Origin: Sporisorium sorghi
Taxonomy: Eukaryota > Basidiomycota > Ustilaginomycetes > Ustilaginales > Ustilaginaceae
NCBI GenBank assembly: GCA_023212695.1
Contig: JALCCG010000173.1
Span: forward strand, 1 to 46,594
Direction of reading: 5' to 3'
DNA length: 46,594 bases
This document shows, piece by piece, positions 40,301 through 46,594 of this stretch. The notes beneath the pieces were generated by a model. That model did no database searches. It was not told the DNA's origin and saw only the letters and a program-made list of their open reading frames with translations. Positions within the stretch are counted from its first letter, which is position 1; each line of letters starts with the position of its first letter. The position numbers and the translations under genes are program-made.

Positions 40301-40805
40301 CATTGGCAAGGGACACTCGACGTTTGGCGAGGCGATCCGCGTCGGACACGAGATGGGCGCGCACAACATCCTGCTGACGCACTTTTCACAGCGCTACCCC
40401 AAGATGGCACGGTCGTCGTTGTTTGCGTTGGGCGAGCAGGGCGGGAAGGGTGGCAAGAATGTGCCGATTGCACTGGCGTTTGATATGGTGACGTATCCGC
40501 TGAGTCAGTTTAGCAAGATCCAGGGGTACACGCCTGCGATGGAGGCGCTGTTTGCGGCGGATACCGAGGGCGATGACGAAGCGCACTCGATTGTCGGCGA
40601 AGGGAAAGCGGATGTGACAAGCTCGAGCAAAGCGCAGGGAAACGGAAACCAAAGTAAGAAGCAGGCCAGCGGTGGCGGTGCAAAGGGATCTAGAGCTGGG
40701 GCAGCCGGAGCTGCAGCAGCAGCAGGAACGCTGGGCATTGCGGCTACCAACGAAGATGCAGACTCCAAAGCAGTGGAAGCGAACGCCGACCAGACAGACA
40801 GTTAG
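37323..40805 (+). CDS. TRZ1: Long-form tRNase Z (tRNA 3' processing endonuclease)
   Basis: Read to the first stop this gives 1160 residues. tRNase Z removes the 3' trailer of tRNA precursors in nucleus and mitochondria. The N-terminal half is the degenerate beta-lactamase domain (LHVPSSDTN, FNVGEGTSR). The C-terminal half has PSKYRN, the zinc motif HIHADHH (His814, His816, Asp818, His819), YSGDTRP, HEAT, GHST and LTHFSQRY. The frame extends upstream only to a TTG, so the first ATG is 37323. It opens an Arg/Ser/Ala-rich, acid-free leader like a mitochondrial presequence; the next ATG, at 37464, starts right before the conserved domain. A Lys/Ala/Gly-rich tail of about 85 residues ends at a TAG that overlaps a possible splice donor, linking to the next entry. 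Confidence 0.92.
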   Translation: MWCSRLRITTVSSASSSGLALFSFRVSTCGFRTLTAASAASLPPQRNMLADLRVLHVPSSDTNVLPPVILQFGADRYLFNVGEGTSRSSTQRKANLSRVSNIFVSRVGWEAIGGLPGVLMSMADGQRSTESLHGPDGLRYALATMRTYAKRDIMKLIVNEIPAQAGPSHTNTNSVASSETNAPPFFTDDNLSVHAVSLFPASTSQRVSKKQKIETTSSAGISTTVLNKVDQLWRRPYFNPSGLEGEEARAWIQLISDSIFNDSLLRKRQQQLNVAAEAVPDTSASRQLVSSIDDVEMQDADQAQATSSSQARAHSPWRPPLSPAFVTRLLPRPQTDTRNLSTNRSDPAEGGQAPVLAFVCEAHPQRGKFDPVKATQAGVSPGPSFAALTRGEDVTFQRPVSWSSMSPDERKRWTQSQRSAQRGANANANGKGKANDAKNAAPPAAWNHLEQVTVKSTDVMGPSRAGAVVLHIYLPSVDYVDDLLSDRVAAAFSPYTSDANRHLNREQSRTPHAIVHAVPFEVLQDARYQAWMRRYGPDCHHIVANHHVCANKLMFPSSATIPLRLSKLDEVMFKVPQYQLAPKVSVSALAKAASNGKAAAANHFPLKLVAAEADQLIPLQPRGEPKRFESGAPDFDFAVQSEQADKLAAFELDVVEETERQSEQLAKAKAQNKKHARDGVEAAVDVGTDEPGAVRNVRLREARKQAWQVYLDVVKKIQSDSATSSAGVAPEKDILVTTLGTGSAAPSKYRNVISTLIQTPSSGTILLDAGESTYGLLRRKFGCRRDGTAAESGSLLSQDVDDILREMRVLFISHIHADHHIGLIRLLLERRRLEPRPDQPLYLIGTGFVHNYLEEYEQIEKLGLDEDVVLVLNDHLDHAAGVDPNPSTEGASLNTTISANGNSDSRGYQQARREHVAHVQAIKQVTGLSHVHTARVVHRGSHCYGLVLRHTTQNWSVAYSGDTRPAPELVAAGKDCKLLIHEATLEDGELEMAIGKGHSTFGEAIRVGHEMGAHNILLTHFSQRYPKMARSSLFALGEQGGKGGKNVPIALAFDMVTYPLSQFSKIQGYTPAMEALFAADTEGDDEAHSIVGEGKADVTSSSKAQGNGNQSKKQASGGGAKGSRAGAAGAAAAAGTLGIAATNEDADSKAVEANADQTDS

Positions 40806-40881
40806 TACCTCTCCGACACTGTGTATAGACATGCTCGTGGACATGCAATTCTGACTCCATTCTTCCCTCTTCCTCATGCAG
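40801..40881 (+). other. Probable 81 bp intron joining tRNase Z to the Rpp14-like exon
   Basis: The donor is A|GTTAGT, which contains the in-frame TAG at 40803. There is a branch-like CTGAC at 40850-40854, a pyrimidine tract (TTCTTCCCTCTTCCTC) and acceptor ATGCAG. Removal splices AGT's first base to AC, giving an Asn codon, and continues in frame through 41282. Size and signals match other introns in this window. Whether the upstream exon really is tRNase Z needs transcript evidence. Confidence 0.6.
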
Positions 40882-41282
40882 ACAAGCCTTCCCAGCCTGA
40901 ACGTCCACCCTCAACCGAACGCTACGTGCGCAAAGGTATGAAGCCCTCCGAGTGGCGCTACCTCGGCCTGCGTCTCTCGCCCTCCCCGTCCACCTCCACC
41001 CTGCCGACGATCCTCCCGACGTTCGTGCTCGAACTCGTACACACAGCGCAGACGGCGACGATGGGCGCGGCGGGCGGCGCGTACAACGTCGATGTGCTCT
41101 CGGTGCACGCCAGTCATGGGGGCAACTGGGATGCGGTGCTGCGCGTCGAGGCGCGACACGGACCGGAGCTGGCGACGTGTCTGGGCATGCTTCCGGCGCC
41201 CACGGTGCAGAATGTGCGGCTAAGGTTGAGTGTCGTTGGTCCTACGACGGCGGTTCAGACTGTGCAGAACTTGGTCGAGTAG
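40882..41282 (+). CDS. Rpp14/Pop5/Pop8-like RNase P/MRP subunit, fused to tRNase Z or separate
   Basis: The exon encodes about 133 residues. A charged linker leads to MKPSEWRYLGLRLS and then a small alpha/beta domain: TILPTFVLELVHTA, a Gly-Gly turn before YNVDVLSV, DAVLRVEARHG, and a final VRLRLSVVG strand. This order fits the ferredoxin-like fold of the Rpp14/Pop5 family, and EWRYLGLRLS recalls the start of yeast Pop8, an RNase P/MRP subunit. Two readings remain. In one it is exon 2 of the tRNase Z gene, giving a 1292-residue fusion. In the other it is a separate 114-residue gene from the ATG at 40938, whose promoter would lie inside the tRNase Z tail. Frame continuity and intron signals favour the first. 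Confidence 0.6.
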
Positions 41283-41472
41283 AGAAGAGCAGCCAATCAC
41301 ATACGGAATGACGTTGCACAAATCCCTCAACGCGAACGAGCGCAGACACACGCTGATGCGCGAAAGGAGTGTTCTTTTTGCTTTGAAACCATATGTACAA
41401 CATGCCTCTATGAAGCAGCCAGATCAAGAAAGAGGAGCAATTGATACTTTTACAGGGAACGAGAGGAAGGAT

Positions 41473-42654
41473 CTAGAGCTGGGTACCGAAAACGTAGTCC
41501 CACACCTTGGACGTGACGCCGAAACCCAGCTCGAAGTTCTTGTAGTGGTGCTCGAGGTGATACTTCTTCATCTCGCGCATGTACTGGGGCAGCTTTGTGT
41601 GGTGGAGCGCGTAGTGCATGCAGTCGTACACGACGTACATGCTGAATGCGCCGCTGATGAGACCGTTGGCAATGGCGTTCGGAAAGAGCGCGTGTGCGAG
41701 CTGGGTAAAGGGGTAGCTGAGCACGAAGAAGAGCAGCGGGGGCATGACGAGGCGCAGCCTGTCCATGGGCAGGTAGTGGTGCACACCATGGAGCAGGAAG
41801 TGCAGGGTGAGGAACATGGGTCTGTCTGGGAGCATGTCGTCGATGTGGAAGAGGAAGCGGTGGATGAAATACTCGAGCAGGGTCCAGATGACGACGCCTA
41901 CGGCCCAGCAGATGGCGGACTGGGTGAGCGCGACGGACCACACGGACGTGTCGAACTGTGTGGGCTTGGCGGCGGCCTCGTACCAGTTGGCGGCGTTGAG
42001 CGGCACTTTGGCGAGGCTCGAGGCGAACTGCGTGGCGGAGCGGAAGAAGATGACCGAGGCAATGGGCAGCCACACCATGGGCACGACATACCACGAGGTG
42101 CGCGTGAACACCTCGAGGTAGTCCTGATCAAAGAAGCGCGCGGGCTGCTTGAGGTGGCGCGGCGAGTGCACCTGCTCGAGGTAGAACTGCTTGCTGAAGT
42201 TGGCACGCAGCATCTGCGGCATGAGCGCCTTGTTGAGATCCAGGAACTTGTGCGTGTTGTAGTCGGACGAGTTGTCCGTCTCCTGCGGATGGAAATCTTC
42301 GGTGATGATGATCGAGTCGTCCTTGCCCGAGTAGCCACCCTTGGCACTGCGCTCGTTGAGCGCCGCGATCTCAGCCTCGCTGGTGGGCAAGCGGCCGATG
42401 ACATACTCCTCGAGGAGCTCGTAGGCCGATTCCGAGTGCGAGTGCTCCGCCGGGTCGTCCATGATCTCGCCCATGTCCTTGCCGGCATACCGGAGGATGA
42501 GGTCGTCTCCGCCCGGGTGGTCCTCGACGAACTCGGTGACGTTGTAGACCTTGCCGCGGTGGATGACCCAGCAGTCGGTGTTGATGTTGTGCTTGGCGAC
42601 GTCGTCTGCCGAGAAGAGCTGCATCTTGGACGAGGATGCGGTTGTGGCCGTCAT
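41473..42654 (-). CDS. SCS7: Sphingolipid fatty-acid 2-hydroxylase (Scs7/FA2H) with cytochrome b5 domain
   Basis: The protein has 393 residues. It hydroxylates C2 of the very-long-chain fatty acid of ceramide in the endoplasmic reticulum. The cytochrome b5 domain (about 12-90) has the heme-binding HPGG at 46-49. The C-terminal hydroxylase domain has four membrane-type segments and the di-iron histidine boxes HRFLFH, HFLLHGVHH, HYALHH and YHLEHHYKN. Length matches yeast Scs7 (384 residues). Single exon; the start is the first ATG. It converges on the tRNase Z/Rpp14-like locus, with about 190 bases between stops, and is divergent from MMM1. Confidence 0.94.
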   Translation of the reverse strand: MTATTASSSKMQLFSADDVAKHNINTDCWVIHRGKVYNVTEFVEDHPGGDDLILRYAGKDMGEIMDDPAEHSHSESAYELLEEYVIGRLPTSEAEIAALNERSAKGGYSGKDDSIIITEDFHPQETDNSSDYNTHKFLDLNKALMPQMLRANFSKQFYLEQVHSPRHLKQPARFFDQDYLEVFTRTSWYVVPMVWLPIASVIFFRSATQFASSLAKVPLNAANWYEAAAKPTQFDTSVWSVALTQSAICWAVGVVIWTLLEYFIHRFLFHIDDMLPDRPMFLTLHFLLHGVHHYLPMDRLRLVMPPLLFFVLSYPFTQLAHALFPNAIANGLISGAFSMYVVYDCMHYALHHTKLPQYMREMKKYHLEHHYKNFELGFGVTSKVWDYVFGTQL

Positions 42655-43462
42655 TGTTGGCAGAGAGAAAGGAGATGATAAGTTAGTTGACCAAACGAGG
42701 CAAGGAAGGAAGGAGAGGAAAGCTCGTGTCGAGAGAAATCAAATATTTCAGGGTTTTGTATTGGAAATGATTATGCGCATCACACAACTCTCTTGCTTTA
42801 ACTACTGCCATCGAATGCAAATTTGGCACTCAGCAGCAGCGCGAGCGAGTGACTTGCGTGTGGCAAAATTTCAAGAAAGAAAGAAACACACACAAAAACA
42901 ACGCGCTCCGCTGCCTCGAACAGGAAATCGAATCATTTCATCATTCCGAACCAACTCCGAACATTCCCATTCACCCTGAGCCGCTCTCTCGGACTCGACC
43001 TTCCGTTGGCAACGAAACGACTGTCCACCTGACTCACACCAAATTAGCAGCAAGACTGTCCCTTGAATTGTGATGCAGCGAAGCGTCTATGGGGCACGCT
43101 GTCACCGCCTTCATCGCAATGCTAGATGGCATGGAAATCGACGTTGGTCAGACGGGCATTGGCAGAACGCAGTGGCAGCGAGCGATTCGACGTTGGATGT
43201 CGTGTCCGGCGGCGTATCGCGGTGGCTTTTCTTTCGTACGAATGGTATCTTCTAAAGGCATTCATCTCCCGATCGATTCAGGGTCTGCTGCTCCACACTT
43301 TCACAAAGCTCGGAAGAGGGATACTGTATTCGCATTTCCCAGTCTGCTGTTGAGAGCTCAACCTTCTCACCATCACTCACTGCTCTGCTGTTGTACATAT
43401 GACCATGCCGAGACCGCACAGCATCACATCACAAGTCTAGTCGCCACTAGGCTCTCCTCACA
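42655..43462. promoter_or_regulatory. Divergent promoter region of SCS7 and MMM1
   Basis: About 0.8 kb between two divergent start codons. Open frames within it (for example 43089-43670) overlap the MMM1 start in another frame and have no recognised domain. No discrete element can be named with confidence. Confidence 0.4.
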
Positions 43463-45268
43463 ATGCAGCAACACCAGTCGCGCGATCAGCACGCTGGCTT
43501 GGCCTATCCGCCAATGGGCCAACATCCGGCGCCCGCCTATTTTGCCTACCTCCCATCCCCCTCACGATGGACATTTACGCAAGGTTTCATTGCTGGCCAG
43601 ATCTCCATGGTCATTGTCGCTCTTCTACTCATCCGCTATGTCATCTTTGAGGACTCGGCTACCGCTCTAGAAAAGGATCGTCTCACGCGTCTCAAGATCT
43701 CCGAACGTCGCTCCAAGCGTCATGCCAAAGCGCTGCTTCAAGGCGCACGAAGATCCAACCCGGCTACACCACCAGCTCCTTCTCCCGCGGCATCCAATCC
43801 GTCGCGCCGATCCAACAGAATCTCATCCGACACCAGAGCTTCCGTGTTTGCCAACATCCTCGACAAGACCGCCTACGACCTCTCCTCCCATCTACCAGAG
43901 ACCACCGATTGGCTCAACGTCATGTTTGCCCAAGCCATCGCCGGTTATCGCGAAGATGTGCTTGCTGGTGGAGTCTCGCCATATCCTCCTTCCTCACATT
44001 CGCACACCCATCATGCAGCGCGCCACGCAGACCATCTCGAGCCGGAAAAGGAGCGAACAGCACGCGACCTCATGGAAGAGATCCTCAACCGCGCCTCGTC
44101 CTCCTTTCTCGACCCCATCCGCGTTTCAGAAGCCGACTTTGGCGACGCCTATCCCATCTTTACCAATGCACGCGTCCGTCCAGCAGACGACACAGGTCGA
44201 ACACGCATCGAGATCGACGTCGACTACTCGGACCAAATCACCCTCGCCATCGACACCAAGCTGCTCATCAACTTCCCCAAGCCCAGATTTGCCGTCTTGC
44301 CTGTCTCGCTCAGTCTCACTATCGTGCGCTTCTCGGGGACGCTGGCTGTCGAGCTCTTCTCATCCGACCCCAACGCCACTGTGCTTCCGACGGCTGCACC
44401 AAATGCAGCGTCCTCCTCGTCGAGTGGCAAGCCAATGCAGTTGCCTACGCCGCCACGCTCTCGCCACCAACTTCACTTTTCGCTCCACCCTGACTTTGCG
44501 CTCGAGGCCTCTGCGTCCAGCTTGCTCGGCTCAAGAGCCAAGCTGCAAGACATCCCCAAGATCGAGCAGCTCCTCATCTCGCGCCTCCGCGGCTGGATCA
44601 TGGATCGATTCGTCTGGCCCAGATACTGGAGTCTCACCTTGCCCAATCTGGTGCCCTCGCCGTCCGCTGCCACTGCCAAGCATGCCGATGATTCGCATGA
44701 CGCCATGGATGCAGCCGCACCAGCTCCGGGCGATTCCACGGGCGGTCCTGGTCAGATGAACGTCAGCACGGGTATCGAGAGGCCCGACGACTCGGTCATC
44801 CAGCCCGGCCACCTCGAGTCGGCGCGTCAGGAGATGCTGCATTCCGTCTCCGCCTCGGATCGACCCAACCACGCTGCAACACGCCCGCCGCATTCTCGCT
44901 CCTCGTCCTCCGTCTTGGGTCATCCGATGCGCTCAGGCGGTATCGGCAGTGTCGAAGCGTGGAGAGCACACACTGCAGGCGTATACGGCCACCCCACGCC
45001 TCAGCAGCAGCACGCGACCAGTCTCACTCAGGCTGCCTTGTTGCGTGCCAACGGCGGTATCGGCGGCGGTGCTGGTGGAGGAGCAACAGATAGCGCACCG
45101 GGTTCGGACATTCACATTGAAGTGCCCGGCAGTTTCCGCGGCTCGGTGGCAGGTGCCGGCATTGGGCTCGCATCGTCCTCTGCTGCCTCGTCGTCTCTGC
45201 CCAACAACGGCGGCGCGCATCATTCGTCCGCGGCGGGCATACGCAATCGGTCAGGATTTGCGCACTGA
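43463..45268 (+). CDS. MMM1: Maintenance of mitochondrial morphology protein 1 (ERMES subunit)
   Basis: The protein has 601 residues. Mmm1 is the ER-anchored subunit of the ERMES tether that transfers phospholipid between ER and mitochondria. A short luminal N-terminus precedes one transmembrane span (about 40-62), in the family signature FTQGFIAGQISM. The cytosolic SMP lipid-binding domain runs from about 145 to 394, starting at TDWLNVMFAQ and ending near GWIMDRFVWPRYW. The remaining ~205 residues form a Ser/Gly/Ala/His-rich disordered tail, so it is longer than yeast Mmm1 (426 residues). There are also low-complexity inserts within the SMP domain. Single exon; the start is the first ATG. 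Confidence 0.93.
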   Translation: MQQHQSRDQHAGLAYPPMGQHPAPAYFAYLPSPSRWTFTQGFIAGQISMVIVALLLIRYVIFEDSATALEKDRLTRLKISERRSKRHAKALLQGARRSNPATPPAPSPAASNPSRRSNRISSDTRASVFANILDKTAYDLSSHLPETTDWLNVMFAQAIAGYREDVLAGGVSPYPPSSHSHTHHAARHADHLEPEKERTARDLMEEILNRASSSFLDPIRVSEADFGDAYPIFTNARVRPADDTGRTRIEIDVDYSDQITLAIDTKLLINFPKPRFAVLPVSLSLTIVRFSGTLAVELFSSDPNATVLPTAAPNAASSSSSGKPMQLPTPPRSRHQLHFSLHPDFALEASASSLLGSRAKLQDIPKIEQLLISRLRGWIMDRFVWPRYWSLTLPNLVPSPSAATAKHADDSHDAMDAAAPAPGDSTGGPGQMNVSTGIERPDDSVIQPGHLESARQEMLHSVSASDRPNHAATRPPHSRSSSSVLGHPMRSGGIGSVEAWRAHTAGVYGHPTPQQQHATSLTQAALLRANGGIGGGAGGGATDSAPGSDIHIEVPGSFRGSVAGAGIGLASSSAASSSLPNNGGAHHSSAAGIRNRSGFAH

Positions 45269-45455
45269 TCGACCTCGTCTTGATATACCTCAATCGAAAG
45301 CACGCCACAGTCTTCCAACGCTACCAAGAGCCCTTTTGATCTAATTGCGATGCGATGAATATTTACAACATGTCGAAAAGAGAGACCGTGCGACGAAGAA
45401 AACAACACAATCAAGCAGCCGGCGACAAACGCATCTATCGAACCTCTCGATCAAC

Positions 45456-46360
45456 TCAACACTTCTGCCACATCTTGACATACTCGACCTCCATGCCGCG
45501 CTTCTTGGGGTCCTTGGGCCACGTGGGCAGCCACGAGTCCTTGCCCTGCCAGAACTGCGCCGCAGCATTCTTGGCGTCGTTGGACCACGGCTTGTTGTCA
45601 CCCTGGCTGTCGGCAAAGTAGCCATTGGTGCCGCCCACGGCGACGTTGAGGATCAGGTAGAACTCCTGGTCGAACGGTGCCGCATTCGCATGAGGGCCCT
45701 GCACGCCCACCCAGGGGTTGGAGAGCAGCGTGCCGTTGGCCATCTGGTACGGGAAGCGACTGCGGTTCCAGAAGCCCTTGCCGTACGACACCTCGAGGTT
45801 GCGGTAGATGGGCAAGCGCTCCCACGTCCACAGCTCGTCCTCGGTCCATTCCAGGCCGAACGTGTGCGAGTCCTGGTTGAAAAAGTTGCGCCACAGGTTG
45901 CGCGTCTTGGTCACAAAGCCGTAGCCGTCGAACAGCAGGTCCGGACCAAAGTGGAGCGACGACGACATCTCGTTGGTGCCCTTGCTGTTGCGAGATGTGG
46001 GCTTGTTGCTGCGGCCCTCGAAGATGTCGATCTCGCCCGAGCGTGGCCAGGCGCCGTAGACGCTGTCCTTGGGCATCATCCAGATAGCGGGCCAGATCCA
46101 GTCGCCCGTGGGCATGTGCGCCTTGACCTCGATGCACCTGTACTTGATGGTGCGCGAGAAGTTGGTCATCAGACGAGCCGACTGGATCGGCGGCAGGATC
46201 ACACCCGTGCTCGCGTTGGACGCCACGGCGCAGTTGGCGTCCGACTTGTTGGAAGCAGTGCACGTGCCCGCCGAGGTCAGGTTGAGCGTGTAGCCGTTGG
46301 TGATTGCCGCATCACCCAGCGAGTCGGAGGTGAGCGTGGGAACGATGTACAGCTTGCCAT
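45456..46360 (-). CDS. GH16 glucanase (laminarinase-like), 5' end missing
   Basis: About 300 residues are seen. The exon begins at 46360 after an acceptor (CTGACAG) and its first codon needs one base from an earlier exon. The domain has DGKLYIVPTLTSD near its start, WIWPAIWMMP, the catalytic GEIDIFE (glutamate nucleophile and acid/base of GH16) and FYLILNVAVGG, and ends VEYVKMWQKC. GH16 enzymes act on beta-1,3 or mixed-linkage glucans in walls. The signal peptide and the first part of the domain should lie upstream, but the remaining 234 bases of the window do not resemble GH16. That stretch could be intron or inserted DNA. It may be a secreted or wall-bound enzyme. Confidence 0.85.
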
Positions 46361-46594
46361 CTGTCAGAGGTCACGCGCTTGGCTTCCAGGCTCATAGGTA
46401 AACCCAGCTAACTTTCGAAGTCGCTGGACTTGTAAATACGTGAGGCTAGTTTACAAGCTTGGCGAACTTGAAGTTAGCGAGCTGTTGTCTTTGAAGCCGA
46501 CTGACCTCTGTGGTCACCTCGTCCAGAGGCAGCATGGCATGCTCTGATGGTGTCGTATAACTTGTGAGACCCTCGTACAAAGCCCAGGTGACCT
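46361..46594. other. Right edge: non-GH16 sequence with an imperfect inverted repeat
   Basis: Arms of about 30 bases at 46407-46436 and 46450-46478 (GCTAACTT...CTTGTAAA, and its complement) flank a 13-base loop. On the minus strand a frame of about 49 codons runs from the window edge to a TAG at 46448-46446, with no recognised domain. It may be a long intron of the GH16 gene or an insertion. Confidence 0.5.

Noticed and set aside
41230..42678. 482-codon plus-strand frame opposite the fatty-acid hydroxylase
   Set aside because: Val/Glu/Gly-rich antisense frame of SCS7 with no domain.
45345..46397. 350-codon plus-strand frame opposite the GH16 gene
   Set aside because: Antisense to a recognised enzyme, with no domain.

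Overview
The window is nuclear DNA of a basidiomycete fungus, most likely a smut or smut-related yeast (Ustilaginomycotina). The evidence is intron-poor, GC-rich genes with short (81-107 bp) introns, Ser/Ala/Gln-rich low-complexity extensions, fungal housekeeping families such as Mmm1, Pfs2, Scs7, Rfc2 and the CAF-1 large subunit, and homopolymer- and microsatellite-rich intergenic DNA. The genus assignment is inference. No rRNA, tRNA, CRISPR or virus was recognised.

Layout. 1-2.8 kb is gene-free repeat DNA: a cluster of six near-identical palindromes, a possible LTR-retrotransposon relic, and a diverged ~92 bp tandem array with an inverted copy. 3.6-4.1 kb holds a small hydrophilin-like gene with a TATA box and a 5'UTR intron. 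From 4.9 kb the window is densely genic: methylmalonate-semialdehyde dehydrogenase (+), glutamate 5-kinase (-), RFC subunit 2 (-) divergent from the CAF-1 large subunit (+), Pfs2 (-), an SLC41/MgtE-type magnesium transporter (-), TMA7 (-) divergent from a bacterial-type mannose-1-phosphate guanylyltransferase (+), a disordered hypothetical protein (-), PAPS reductase (+), a multi-span membrane protein (-), a MITE-like element, a large single-span membrane protein (+), a small secreted effector candidate (-), a 262-residue hypothetical (-), long-form tRNase Z (+) followed in frame by an RNase P Rpp14/Pop5/Pop8-like exon, sphingolipid fatty-acid 2-hydroxylase (-), MMM1 (+), and a GH16 glucanase (-) that is incomplete at the right edge.

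How the genes fit together. Most neighbours are unrelated housekeeping genes, as is normal for fungi. Two pairings look meaningful. RFC2 and CAF-1 both act around PCNA at the replication fork and share a divergent promoter with MBF/E2F-like sites. tRNase Z (tRNA 3' end) is followed by an RNase P-type subunit (tRNA 5' end) across an 81 bp intron-like gap that keeps the reading frame, which suggests a fused or splice-controlled tRNA-maturation protein.

The strongest candidates for something new are that tRNase Z/Rpp14-like arrangement, the actinobacterial-looking ManC with a eukaryotic N-terminal extension, the MITE-like element at 30.1 kb and the palindrome cluster at 1.0-1.9 kb.
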